From Paenibacillus radicis (ex Gao et al. 2016) (GTDB lineage: Bacteria > Bacillota > Bacilli > Paenibacillales > Paenibacillaceae), in NCBI RefSeq assembly GCF_014641555.1, contig NZ_BMHY01000005.1, positions 301,322 through 365,321 on the forward strand: DNA of 64,000 bases, in the 5' to 3' direction. The translations under genes were made by a program, and so were the position numbers. The stretch's first letter is position 1. Every line of letters starts with the position of its first letter. The notes beneath the pieces are model-generated. The model worked only from the letters and a program-made list of their open reading frames with translations. It was not told the DNA's origin and did not search any database. Below are positions 42,664 to 51,056 of this stretch, piece by piece.

Positions 42664-43851
42664 CTACCGCAGCTTCATTAATCTCAAGGCAGAGGCGATA
42701 AAGACTTTGACGCCAATACGCATCGAGTCCTCATCGATCGTAAACCGCGAATGATGATGCGGATAGACGATGCCGGCTGCTTTATTGCCCGCGCCGATAT
42801 TGAAGTAAGTGCCCGGCACACGGTGGATATAAGCGGACATATCATCGGCAGCCATGCTTGGCTTAATTGTATACAATGCGTCTTCGCCAAGCACCTCCGC
42901 AGCTGATTCGGCGACGATCGCTGTTACTTCCTTGTTGTTAATCAGGGGGCGATAGCCATACGTATACTGCAGCTCATATTCGGCGCCATGCGCCTCCGTA
43001 ATGCCGCGGACGATTTGCTCCATCCGGCGCGGTACTTCCTCGCGCAGTTCAGGGTCGATACAGCGGACCGTTCCGCACAGCTCTGCGCTGCCGGGAATGA
43101 CGTTATGCGACTGGCCCCCGGCAAATTTCGTGACGGAGACGACAAGCGGATCGACGGGGCTGAAATGGCGGGAAGCCAAGTGCTGCAGATTGGTTACAAC
43201 CTGCGCCCCGATCGCAATAGAATCGACGGTCCGGTGCGGCTCGGCGGCATGACCGCCTTTGCCTTTAATCGTAATCGTGAAATTGTCGGGCGACGCGAGC
43301 ATTGGGCCGGCAACCACACCAACCTTGCCTACCTCTACCGGCGATTGCAGATGGGCGCCAATGACGTAATCGACGCCATCCAATACGCCAGCCGCAATCA
43401 TATCTTCTGCACCGCCGGGAGGAAGCTCCTCCGCATGCTGGAAAATAAACCGTACTTCGCCTTCCAGCTCATCCAGCGCCAGATGATCCGTCAGCAGCTT
43501 GGCTACGCCCAAGGCGATGGCGGTGTGGCCATCGTGGCCGCAGGCATGCATAACGCCATCTGCGTTCGAAGCGAATGGAAGGTCCGTTTCTTCTTGAATC
43601 GGGAGAGCGTCGATGTCGGCGCGAATGGCCAGCACAACGCCTGGCCGTTTGCCGGTCAATCTCGCCATAACGCTTGTTGGTGTCGGCCTGCTGACCGTCA
43701 GCTTGCCGAAGGAACGAAGCGTTTCTTCTATATATAGAGCAGTGCTTGCTTCTTTGAAGCTCAGCTCAGGATGCTGATGCAAATAACGTCTCCATGCGAT
43801 AACTTGCGGATGCTGGGCTTCAGCCAGCTCCAGCCATTGCTCTAACAGCAT
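42664..43851 (-). CDS. M20-family amidohydrolase (N-acyl amino acid hydrolase type)
   Basis: A 395-residue di-metal peptidase/aminoacylase: RRYLHQHPELSFKE, IRADIDALPIQEETDLPFAS, HACGHDGHTAIALG (metal His), FIFQHAEELPPGGAEDMI (catalytic Glu pair) and the lid domain around KGKGGHAAEPH. The frame is open for 50 more codons upstream into the DinB gene, but the ATG at 43851 has AGGAGG 7 nt ahead. Probable role: hydrolysis of N-acylated or conjugated amino acids such as S-compounds. Operon with DinB. Confidence 0.9.
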   Translation of the reverse strand: MLLEQWLELAEAQHPQVIAWRRYLHQHPELSFKEASTALYIEETLRSFGKLTVSRPTPTSVMARLTGKRPGVVLAIRADIDALPIQEETDLPFASNADGVMHACGHDGHTAIALGVAKLLTDHLALDELEGEVRFIFQHAEELPPGGAEDMIAAGVLDGVDYVIGAHLQSPVEVGKVGVVAGPMLASPDNFTITIKGKGGHAAEPHRTVDSIAIGAQVVTNLQHLASRHFSPVDPLVVSVTKFAGGQSHNVIPGSAELCGTVRCIDPELREEVPRRMEQIVRGITEAHGAEYELQYTYGYRPLINNKEVTAIVAESAAEVLGEDALYTIKPSMAADDMSAYIHRVPGTYFNIGAGNKAAGIVYPHHHSRFTIDEDSMRIGVKVFIASALRLMKLR

Positions 43852-43865
43852 GATCATCCCTCCTC

Positions 43866-44348
43866 TTAGTTGCGGTTGCCCCATGCCGCGAGGTTCCGTT
43901 CGATTTGTCCCATATGCTTCTCCACATGATTGCAAATAAAGCTGTCGATGATATGGGCGATCGAAATTTTCTCCTCGCCTTTCAAGCCGTAACGGAGCCA
44001 CTGCTCCTCATTGAGCTTCTTGAGCAAAATCCCGTTATAAACAGCTAGTGCTTCATACGCGGTCAGCATTTCGTCAACGCTCGTATCGTTGAATTGCTGC
44101 TGCGATACCCAGCTTTCATGCGCGAAGGTAACGATTGGCGTTACGGGCTCAGAGATGATTTTACGAATCCGGTAGGAATTGACGATATTGGAGTCGAGCA
44201 GATGACCGACGATTTCGTTGATGCTCCATTTGCCTGGGCCGGGCTGCCAAAGCAGCAGCTCTTCGGACAGTCCTTGAACCTTGTCCCGGATTTTGTCCGT
44301 CGTGTGCAAATAGTTTTGAATGGATGTTTCTCTTGTTGCTGTGCTCAT
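43866..44348 (-). CDS. DinB-family protein
   Basis: A 160-residue four-helix DinB/DUF664-type protein: LLWQPGPGKWSINEIVGHLLDSN, with His in GHLL, and IAHIIDSFICNHVEKHMGQIERNL carrying the other conserved His residues for metal binding. Family members include bacillithiol and mycothiol S-transferases. It is 14 nt upstream of the M20 hydrolase, an association expected for thiol-conjugate metabolism, though the substrate is not shown. RBS CAGGAGG. Confidence 0.85.
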   Translation of the reverse strand: MSTATRETSIQNYLHTTDKIRDKVQGLSEELLLWQPGPGKWSINEIVGHLLDSNIVNSYRIRKIISEPVTPIVTFAHESWVSQQQFNDTSVDEMLTAYEALAVYNGILLKKLNEEQWLRYGLKGEEKISIAHIIDSFICNHVEKHMGQIERNLAAWGNRN

Positions 44349-44390
44349 AATAGCAGCCTCCTGAATGATGGAATTAGGATAAGGGAATCA

Positions 44391-44428
44391 AAAAGGCATC
44401 GAGGCGGTCAAGCCACAACGATGCCTTC
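44391..44428 (-). terminator. Terminator of the substrate-binding-protein gene
   Basis: Minus strand GGCATCG ... CGATGCC stem followed by TTTTT; it separates the gene from the DinB-M20 operon. Confidence 0.7.
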
Positions 44429-44443
44429 TGTAACGTTCGAATA

Positions 44444-45448
44444 TTATTTCAATGCTTCGGTAATAAAGGAGTTGTCATATACTTTGCTGATGTCGACCTT
44501 CGTCTTCACTGTACCTGTCGCTTCGAGAATATCGGCTGTCGATTGCATCGCGCCTTCGATCTCAGGCGATACCGGCTCGTTGATATAATGCGTGTTCTCA
44601 AGCAGCGTCCGGACGAGCTCAGGGTCCATCTTTTTCTCCGTTGCCAGAATCGTAACGGCTTCATCCATATGACCGGCTACCCATTCAACCGTTTGCTGAT
44701 AAACTTTCAGGTACAATGCCGTCAGATCCGGGTGATCCTTCAGAAACTTGTCGCGGCCAATCATGACAGCCGGAGCGATGAAGCCCATCGTCTTAACGCT
44801 CTCCAGAATGCGGGCACGTCCGCCTTGTGTTTCCATCGTAACGAACGGATCCCAAATCGCCCAAGCGTCTACGTTGCCAGATTGGAAAGCGGGATTCGCT
44901 TCGTCGGGCTGAAGCTGAACGAGCTTCACGTCGTCCTCAGACAGGCTGTTTTTCTCCAAGGCTTTCACGAGGAAAATATGGCCGGAGGAGCCTTTCGCTA
45001 CCGCAATTGTTTTGCCTTTCAGATCAGCGATCGACTTGATCGGGCTGTCCGGTTTAACGATTACGCTGTTCTGATTGCCTTCAACGCCGGTTACGGAGAT
45101 GACCGTGAACGGGCTGTCGGCCGCTTTGCCGGTTACAACGGTGCCGTCGCCGATGAAGGAGAAGTCGACACGGTTGGAGACGACGCCTTCAAGCAGCGGT
45201 ACCGAGCTTTGAAATTCATTCCATTTGACCTCGGCGTTTACTTTGCTAAAGGCTTCCTCGAAGAATCCTTTGTTTTTGGCGATGGTAAGCAGGTTGAGCC
45301 CGCCATTGATGGCGATGTTCACCGTTACCTTCTCGTCTGCCGCCGATTTGCTGGAGCAAGCGGATAAACTTAATAATCCGATAATTACGGAGAGAACGAT
45401 CAAGCCGGACTTCCATGCCGGTGAGCGTTTGATGGTCTTGTTATGCAT
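44444..45448 (-). CDS. ABC transporter substrate-binding lipoprotein (sulfonate/nitrate/taurine type)
   Basis: A 334-residue SsuA/TauA/NrtA-type solute receptor. Signal sequence with lipobox LSLSACS (lipidated Cys at about 31), then VNIAINGGLNLLTIAKNKGFFEEAF, DFSFIGDGT, KGKTIAVAKGSSGHIFLVKAL and VDAWAIWDPFVTMETQ, the standard aliphatic-sulfonate receptor pattern. It is divergent from the LysR gene, and its ATPase and permease lie on the far side of that regulator. Probable role: uptake of an organosulfur compound. Confidence 0.85.
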   Translation of the reverse strand: MHNKTIKRSPAWKSGLIVLSVIIGLLSLSACSSKSAADEKVTVNIAINGGLNLLTIAKNKGFFEEAFSKVNAEVKWNEFQSSVPLLEGVVSNRVDFSFIGDGTVVTGKAADSPFTVISVTGVEGNQNSVIVKPDSPIKSIADLKGKTIAVAKGSSGHIFLVKALEKNSLSEDDVKLVQLQPDEANPAFQSGNVDAWAIWDPFVTMETQGGRARILESVKTMGFIAPAVMIGRDKFLKDHPDLTALYLKVYQQTVEWVAGHMDEAVTILATEKKMDPELVRTLLENTHYINEPVSPEIEGAMQSTADILEATGTVKTKVDISKVYDNSFITEALK

Positions 45449-45566
45449 TGCTTACAACCCCTGTCTGCATCCTTGTGCTGTTGTTTTAGTATCCAATCGT
45501 TCCGGTCGGATATCTGTATTGTATTATTTCCGATTAATCTAGTAAAATAACTATGAAATATATTAT

Positions 45567-45583
45567 CATAACTCCAGGTTATG
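45567..45583. promoter_or_regulatory. LysR-type operator between receptor gene and LysR
   Basis: CATAAC-TCCAG-GTTATG, a perfect inverted repeat 17 nt before the LysR start in the divergent gap. Confidence 0.5.
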
Positions 45584-45599
45584 TGTCAGGGGTGTTCAT

Positions 45600-46505
45600 A
45601 TGAACCTTGAGCAATTCGAATATATCGCCGCAATCGCTCGTACCGGATCTATTACGATTGCCGCCGAGCAGCTTCACGTCAGTCAAGCCGGCATTAGCAA
45701 GTCACTGTCGAAGCTGGAGCAGGAGCTGGGCATTACGATTTTCAAACGTTCGCGGCTCGGCACGGTACCGACTGACCGGGGAAAAATCATTATCGAGAAG
45801 GTGTTCGAGATTCTGGCCCGGATGGAGGAAATCCGCGAGCAGTCGCTTGTGAAAAGCTCATTGACCGAGGGAGAGGTGCGTTTCTCGGTTGGTCCGAATT
45901 TTATGGCCGTGTTGACTAAAGCGATCATCGCCTTCAAGCGGGACCATCCCAACGTCAAATTGGAGATTACGTCGAAGAGCACCGAGGAGGTCATTCAGGA
46001 CTTGAAGGAGGACCGGACGGATCTCGGACTGATCTATCTCGACAACCATAAGCCGGAAGACGTGAAGGATCTGCAGATGAAGACGCTGCATGTATCGCGG
46101 ATGGTTGTGTGCGTAGGACGGCGTTCCAGTCTGGTGATGAACAAAAGCGTTACGCCGCAGGATTTGCTGGCGCAGCCGTTCGTTAATATCGATGGCGTAT
46201 TCTCCAACTGGTATCTAGGCGACTTCATGGATAAGTACGGTCAGGTCAATCTTTTGTTCACGTCAAACAACATCGAGCTGCTGAAACGGACGATTGCAGA
46301 AGGGGCGGCAGTCGGGCTCTTTATCGAGTATGCGATGATGCACGACCCGCTTGTGCTGAACGGGGATATCGTCATGATTCCGCTAGTCAGCCATGAGCCG
46401 TCTACAATTTCGCTCGGCTGGGCACGGCTGGCGAAGAAGCATTTTTCGATCGCTCAGAAGGAGTTTTTGAACTATTTGATCCGCGAATACAATAGCTTCA
46501 AGTAA
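45600..46505 (+). CDS. LysR-family regulator of the ABC importer
   Basis: A 301-residue LTTR: HTH MNLEQFEYIAAIARTGSITIAAEQLHVSQAGISKSLSKLEQELGITIF and effector domain from about residue 90. B. subtilis CysL/YtlI-type regulators of sulfur uptake are similar in layout. Position inside the split transporter locus argues that it controls both the receptor (divergent) and the ATPase/permease genes (downstream). RBS AGGGGTG. Confidence 0.85.
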   Translation: MNLEQFEYIAAIARTGSITIAAEQLHVSQAGISKSLSKLEQELGITIFKRSRLGTVPTDRGKIIIEKVFEILARMEEIREQSLVKSSLTEGEVRFSVGPNFMAVLTKAIIAFKRDHPNVKLEITSKSTEEVIQDLKEDRTDLGLIYLDNHKPEDVKDLQMKTLHVSRMVVCVGRRSSLVMNKSVTPQDLLAQPFVNIDGVFSNWYLGDFMDKYGQVNLLFTSNNIELLKRTIAEGAAVGLFIEYAMMHDPLVLNGDIVMIPLVSHEPSTISLGWARLAKKHFSIAQKEFLNYLIREYNSFK

Positions 46506-46540
46506 GCTGCCTTGCGGAAGGCCGCCCAGCAAAAGGCATA

Positions 46541-46570
46541 TTGACAATCGTTTTGGCCGTCTGCTAATAT
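46541..46570 (+). promoter_or_regulatory. Promoter of the ATPase-permease-EamA operon
   Basis: TTGACA, 18-nt spacer, TAATAT, 52 nt before the ATPase start, so these genes need not depend on LysR read-through. Confidence 0.6.
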
Positions 46571-46622
46571 TCTCCCTAAATTCATCTGGACGATACTTTA
46601 CATCATGGCAGGGGGGCTTAAC

Positions 46623-47393
46623 ATGACTGCAACGGCACTGGAAATTAGTCATTTGAATAAAACGTTTCGTACGGCGGATACGTCTACGCATGTGCTGGAC
46701 GACATCCATCTGAGCTTGAAAAAACAAGAGTTTGTGTCGATTATCGGCCCTAGCGGCTGCGGTAAAAGCACGCTGCTTAAAATCGCGGCCGGCCTGGATA
46801 TCGACTACGAGGGGCAAGTGCAGTTGAATGGCGCCGACGTGAAGGGTCCGAGCAAGGAGAAGGGTTTTATTTTTCAAGAGCATCGGCTGTTTCCATGGGC
46901 TACAGTGGAGAAAAATATTGCTGCGGACTTGTCGTTGAAAAACGATGAGGTGCGCCATAAGGTCGACGAGATGATAGAGCTCGTCCGGCTGAAGGGATTT
47001 GAGAAGGCTTATCCGAAGCAGCTTTCGGGCGGCATGTCACAGCGCGTGGCCATTGCCCGAGCGCTTCTTCGCAGTCCTCAAGTGCTGCTGCTGGACGAGC
47101 CTTTTGGTGCGCTCGACGCTTTTACCCGCAATCATATGCAGGAGTCGCTGCTCGATATTTGGCGGCAAAACCAGACGTCGATGCTTCTCGTTACGCATGA
47201 CATCGACGAGGCGATCTTTTTGTCCAATCGCATAGTCGTTATGGATGCCCGTCCTGGCCGAATCAAGGCGGTTATTCCGGTCGATCTGACTTATCCGCGC
47301 AATCGGGTGGGCGTACCGTTTCAGCAGCTTCGCACGCAAGTGCTTGGTGCGCTCAATCATGTGGAAGCCGAGGACGTCAGCTATGAGATTTAA
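46623..47393 (+). CDS. ABC transporter ATPase (SsuB/TauB/NrtD type)
   Basis: A 256-residue importer ATPase: Walker [15 protein letters not shown]-loop [11 protein letters not shown], signature [16 protein letters not shown], Walker [13 protein letters not shown] and switch His [10 protein letters not shown]. It energises the permease encoded 30 nt downstream and should work with the receptor at 44444. The ATG at 46623 follows GGGGGG. Confidence 0.9.
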   Translation: MTATALEISHLNKTFRTADTSTHVLDDIHLSLKKQEFVSIIGPSGCGKSTLLKIAAGLDIDYEGQVQLNGADVKGPSKEKGFIFQEHRLFPWATVEKNIAADLSLKNDEVRHKVDEMIELVRLKGFEKAYPKQLSGGMSQRVAIARALLRSPQVLLLDEPFGALDAFTRNHMQESLLDIWRQNQTSMLLVTHDIDEAIFLSNRIVVMDARPGRIKAVIPVDLTYPRNRVGVPFQQLRTQVLGALNHVEAEDVSYEI

Positions 47394-47423
47394 TGACATT
47401 ACGAGGAAAGGTCGTCTATCCGT

Positions 47424-48197
47424 ATGACTGGAAAAGAAAGAACGAAACGCTTTTTGCTAGGCGCATTAATCCCTGTCGCTGTATTGGTCGTATGGCAACT
47501 GGCCGTAGTGAACGGACTCGTCTCCCGCCAGCTGTTCCCGCCGCCAACCTCGATCTTCCGAGATTTCTACGACATGCTGATGTCCGGGGAGCTTCCGCAT
47601 CACCTTGGAATCAGCGTGCTGCGCGCGATGATCGGGTTCTTCGTGGGCGGAGGACTGGGTTTGCTGATCGGTCTGGGATCAGGCCTGTACAAACGTGCGG
47701 AGCAAGTGCTTGATCCGACGATCCAAATGCTGCGTACCGTGCCTTTGCTGGCTATCACGCCGCTGTTCATCCTTTGGTTCGGCTTCGGCGAGCTGTCCAA
47801 AATCTTGCTCATCGCCATGGGCGCCTTCTTCCCGCTGTATGTGAATGCCTTTCTGGGCGTCCGCAACGTGGATTCGAAGCTGTTCGACGTGGCGCGGGTG
47901 CTGGAATTCAGCCGCTTTCACCAGTTGACGAAGGTGGTTCTGCCTGCGGCAATGCCGAATATCTTGCTTGGTGTGCGGCTGTCGCTCAGCACGGCATGGC
48001 TGTGTCTGGTCGTCGCGGAATTGATGGGCGCTGATCAAGGGATCGGCTACTTGATCCAAGATGCTCGCTCCTACATGCGTACGGGTGTCGTGTTCGTCGG
48101 TATTGTCATTTTTGCCGTCGTCGGCAAATTGACTGACTCGCTCGTTCGCCTGTTGGAATCACGTCTGCTGCAATGGCGTGACAGCTATCGGGGTTAG
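47424..48197 (+). CDS. ABC transporter permease (SsuC/TauC type)
   Basis: A 257-residue membrane protein with six helices; the EAA-like coupling loop is RVLEFSRFHQLTKVVLPAAMPNILLGVRLSLSTAW. It forms the homodimeric channel of the sulfonate/nitrate/taurine-type importer. RBS GGAAAGG, in operon with the ATPase and probably with the EamA gene 8 nt downstream. Confidence 0.9.
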   Translation: MTGKERTKRFLLGALIPVAVLVVWQLAVVNGLVSRQLFPPPTSIFRDFYDMLMSGELPHHLGISVLRAMIGFFVGGGLGLLIGLGSGLYKRAEQVLDPTIQMLRTVPLLAITPLFILWFGFGELSKILLIAMGAFFPLYVNAFLGVRNVDSKLFDVARVLEFSRFHQLTKVVLPAAMPNILLGVRLSLSTAWLCLVVAELMGADQGIGYLIQDARSYMRTGVVFVGIVIFAVVGKLTDSLVRLLESRLLQWRDSYRG

Positions 48198-48205
48198 CTA
48201 AAGTG

Positions 48206-49138
48206 ATGGATAAGGGATCATCTTCGCTTGGAAAAGCCTATGGTGCCGCGTTGGCATACGCGGTCATCATTGGCTTTTCGTTCGTTTTTGTCAAATTCGC
48301 TCTGCGCTCCGCTGGTCCCGTTGACTTGCTGGCGCATCGATTTACAGTTTCTTTTGCAGCAGCGAATGTGTTATTGATGGCGGGCCGGGGGCGAGCCCGG
48401 TTTACATGGGCTGGCGTCCTGAGGCTGCTGCCGATTGCGGTATTTTATCCTTCACTCTTTTTTATGTTTCAGTCGTTTGGACTCTTCTACATTTCTTCTT
48501 CGGAAGCTGGTATTATTCAAGCTGCGATTCCCATTCTGACGATGGTGCTTGCCGCCGTTTTTATCCGGGAGCACTCTACGGGCTGGCAAAAGCTATTTAT
48601 TCTGCTGTCGGTCGGAGGCGTCGCCTTTATTGTGTTCATGTCAGGCGGGGAGACAGGCAGCGATGGCTGGCGAATGGCGGGCTATTGTCTGATGTTGATT
48701 TCGGCCTTTTCTTCTGCGGCCTATAACGTGATGGCAAGGAGGCTGACGCAGACGCATAGTGTCGCCGAGATGACGTATATGATGATGGGCGTTGGCTTTA
48801 TCGTATTTAACGCAATTGCCGTTTCGCAGCATGTGTCGGCAGGAACGCTGATGACGTATTTTCAACCTTTCGTCGAGCCGCGTTTTGTTGTATCCATCTT
48901 GTATCTGGGATTGATGTCGTCGCTTCTCACCTCCTATTTGACGAACTATGCGCTTAGCCGGATTCAGGCTTCGCAAATGAGCGTGTTTGTCAATTTATCC
49001 GTTGTCGTGACAATTGGAGCGGGCGTCATTATACTGGGGGAGGTGCTGGCTTGGTATCATGTTGCCGGAGCTGCTCTTATTCTTGGCGGGGTTGTCGGCG
49101 CGAACGCCAGAGGCCGGAGAAAAGCAAAGCTTTTATAG
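48206..49138 (+). CDS. EamA-family (DMT superfamily) transporter
   Basis: A 310-residue ten-helix DMT transporter: ALAYAVIIGFSFVFVKFALRSAGPVDLLAHRF in the first repeat and LGLMSSLLTSYLTNYALSRIQASQMSVFVNLSVV in the second. It closes the importer operon (8 nt after the permease) and may export a product of the imported compound. The ATG at 48206 has GTG directly before it as alternative start; the ribosome binding site is weak, fitting translational coupling. Confidence 0.85.
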   Translation: MDKGSSSLGKAYGAALAYAVIIGFSFVFVKFALRSAGPVDLLAHRFTVSFAAANVLLMAGRGRARFTWAGVLRLLPIAVFYPSLFFMFQSFGLFYISSSEAGIIQAAIPILTMVLAAVFIREHSTGWQKLFILLSVGGVAFIVFMSGGETGSDGWRMAGYCLMLISAFSSAAYNVMARRLTQTHSVAEMTYMMMGVGFIVFNAIAVSQHVSAGTLMTYFQPFVEPRFVVSILYLGLMSSLLTSYLTNYALSRIQASQMSVFVNLSVVVTIGAGVIILGEVLAWYHVAGAALILGGVVGANARGRRKAKLL

Positions 49139-49180
49139 ATGATGGAGTGGAGTCGCGCCGCGGCCCTGAGGTGGTGTTAG

Positions 49181-49212
49181 GGCTGTCGAGAAGAGTCTCG
49201 ACAGCTTTTTTT
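49181..49212 (+). terminator. Terminator of the importer operon
   Basis: GCTGTCGAGA-AGAG-TCTCGACAGC followed by T8. Confidence 0.9.
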
Positions 49213-49333
49213 TGCTGGGTACACTCGCAGCAGGTTTCCAGTTCGGCAGGGGCATGACAAACTAATGATGGAGGTTGTCATTTTGTAATCACTTATTCCG
49301 CTAGGAGTCCGGTTTTTCATACGTTGCAACAAA

Positions 49334-49522
49334 TCAAAATGTAAAAATACATGTTGTGAGTCATTATATCGGCCATTTATCGCATCAAAATGCAAATATG
49401 CAGTTTGATTGGGTTAAAATGAGCTAATTGGCCCAAATCGAGTGATTCAAAATGTATTTTTGCATTTTGAGGGCCATTATGGGGCTATATGGGGCTTGTC
49501 AAAATGTACTTTTACATTTTGA
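49334..49522. repeat. Cluster of four TCAAAATGCA-type palindromes
   Basis: Four elements of 24-25 bp at 49334, 49385, 49447 and 49499, each an inverted repeat of TCAAAATG(C/T)A around 4-5 nt, the last being perfect. They are spaced 51-62 nt apart in an otherwise gene-free gap. Four more copies occur at 63701-63888. The open frames across them are products of the repeat. Confidence 0.85.
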
Positions 49523-49524
49523 AT

Positions 49525-49690
49525 GCTATTTTTGTCGGACACGGGGCAGAAAACAAGGTGTGAATCATTTTGATATCGTATATACACGGGATGTCATTGA
49601 ATTGTATAGGAGATTAAGCGCCTGTTTGCCCGCGTGCAGATTTCCTTTTGCTTTACTTGATGTAAGCCGCCTTCGGGCGGCTTTTTTGCG
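49525..49690 (+). ncRNA. Possible small RNA ending at a strong terminator
   Basis: Between the palindrome cluster and the next gene lies about 140 nt without a credible reading frame, ending in a textbook terminator at 49664-49688. A terminator there is not needed by any annotated gene. A short transcript is a possible explanation; I see no known RNA family and no clear promoter. Confidence 0.2.
49664..49690 (+). terminator. Orphan intrinsic terminator
   Basis: AAGCCGCC-TTCG-GGCGGCTT then TTTT. It is 450 nt after the importer operon's own terminator. Confidence 0.85.
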
Positions 49691-49819
49691 TGTAATGGAT
49701 GGCGTGAATTAGTTTTTTTAAAATCGCAGCAGAAATCCGTAATGAAAATGGGAAGATGGGAAATAGTAAGCATTGTTGTAAAAGAATTATCAACTCAGAG
49801 AAGGATGGTGTCTGTTTGC

Positions 49820-50905
49820 ATGAAATGGGATTGGAGCATTCTCTCCCGAGAGAAAAATAAAAAGCCTCGCCGGACAATGGGCAAGGTAATCGGGGCGTTG
49901 TTACTGGCGCTGACTTTAGCAGTAAGCATGCCGCATACAACTTTGGCAGTAGGTAAAGGCGCTAAAGGACCGGATGTCTATGTCATCCAAGGCATGTTGA
50001 AATCGGTAGGCAGCTATTCTGGACCAATTAATGGAAAATACGATGCCCTCACTGTGAAGGGCGTTAAGCATTATCAAAAAACACACGGCCTTAAGGTAAC
50101 CGGTTCAGTGGATAATAAAACCTTCCAGGCTATTACTTACTCGTATGGTAAAACCAAATTCCCTTCGGCTGTGAAAAGCCAAGGTACGGGCAAAGGTAAA
50201 GGCGTAGGCAAGGGCGGCGGCAAAGCCGGAGCTAAAGGCGGCGGAGCTGGTGCCGGTGCAGGCGGCGGAGCTGGTGGTGGCGCAGGCGGCGGAGCTGGTG
50301 GTGGCGCAGGCGGCGGAGCTGGTGGTGGCGCAGGCGGCGGAGCTGGTGGCGGTGCAGGCGGCGGAGCTGGAGGCGGTGCAGGAGGCGGTGCAGGAGGCGG
50401 AGCTGGTGGCGGTGCAGGCGGCGGAGCTGGTGGTGGCGCAGGCGGCGGAGCTGGTGGCGGTGCAGGCGGCGGAGCTGGCGGCGGCAAAGGCGGTATTCAA
50501 TTCAAAGGCCGCGGATTCAGTGAAGGTGAAGGCAAGGGCATCGGCGGCGGCCAAACTGAGAATCAAGGTAAAGGCGGCGGCATTGGCGGCGGTCAAACGG
50601 AAAATCAAGGTAAAGGCGGAAGCATTGGCGGCGGCCAGTCGAACAATCAAGGCAAAGGCGGTATCGGCGGCAGCCAGTCGAACAACCAAGGCAAAAGCGG
50701 TGTTGGCGGCAGCCAATCCGGCAACCAAGGTAAAAGCGGCGTAGGCGGCAGCCAGTCGAACAATCAAGGCAATTTGGGCAACCAAGGCAAGAGTGGTGTA
50801 GGCGGCAGCCAATCGGGTAATCAAAGCCCGTCCAACAACCAAGGTAAAAGCGGTGTAGGCGGAAGCCAAGCGAACCCTGGTAAAGGCGGAAAAGGCTCGC
50901 AATAA
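49820..50905 (+). CDS. Secreted peptidoglycan-binding protein with Gly/Ala silk-like repeats
   Basis: A 361-residue exported protein. Basic n-region (NKKPRRTMGK) and signal helix (VIGALLLALTLAVSMP), then one PG_binding_1 domain (GPDVYVIQGMLKSVGSYSGPINGKYDALTVKGVKHYQKTHGLKVTGSVDNKT), a Lys/Gly linker, about 18 tandem GGGA tetrapeptides (roughly 50260-50490) and a second region of GGSQSNNQGKSGV-like 13-residue repeats to the end. Likely a wall-bound elastic or adhesive protein. The ATG at 49820 is uncertain; GTG 49808 is nearer to GAGAAGG. Confidence 0.85.
   Translation: MKWDWSILSREKNKKPRRTMGKVIGALLLALTLAVSMPHTTLAVGKGAKGPDVYVIQGMLKSVGSYSGPINGKYDALTVKGVKHYQKTHGLKVTGSVDNKTFQAITYSYGKTKFPSAVKSQGTGKGKGVGKGGGKAGAKGGGAGAGAGGGAGGGAGGGAGGGAGGGAGGGAGGGAGGGAGGGAGGGAGGGAGGGAGGGAGGGAGGGAGGGAGGGAGGGAGGGKGGIQFKGRGFSEGEGKGIGGGQTENQGKGGGIGGGQTENQGKGGSIGGGQSNNQGKGGIGGSQSNNQGKSGVGGSQSGNQGKSGVGGSQSNNQGNLGNQGKSGVGGSQSGNQSPSNNQGKSGVGGSQANPGKGGKGSQ
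50256..50490 (+). repeat. 12-bp minisatellite coding for GGGA repeats
   Basis: About 19 units of a 12-bp motif such as GCAGGCGGCGGA / GCTGGTGGTGGC with synonymous variation, inside the gene for the peptidoglycan-binding protein. Length changes in steps of 12 bp would keep the frame. Confidence 0.9.
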
Positions 50906-51004
50906 CAGTTTATAAGATAGATGAAGCCGTCCCTGGAAAGGGGCGGTTTCTTCGTGTGTATTAATAAAAAAGACATTTATAATAAATAAAAAGACAGATA
51001 TAGT

Positions 51005-51041
51005 TTACATTTTGTTATTTATAGCATACTATAGATAACAA
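51005..51041 (+). promoter_or_regulatory. Promoter with 30-bp near-perfect palindrome before the membrane/XRE pair
   Basis: TTTACA (51005) and TACTAT (51027) at 16-nt spacing form the promoter. The segment 51012-51041 is an inverted repeat with arms TTGTTAT-N-TATAG and CTATA-N-ATAACAA with only one unmatched pair, covering the -10 box. Confidence 0.6.
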
Positions 51042-51056
51042 AGGAGTGATGGATAA

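Noticed and set aside
43852..44001. Upstream extension of the M20 amidohydrolase
   Set aside because: It lies inside the DinB gene and the proper ribosome binding site is at 43851.
50105..50902. Antisense Pro/Ala- and Ser/Ala-rich frames opposite the GGGA repeat gene
   Set aside because: Low-complexity mirror of the sense repeats; the sense frame has signal peptide and peptidoglycan-binding domain.
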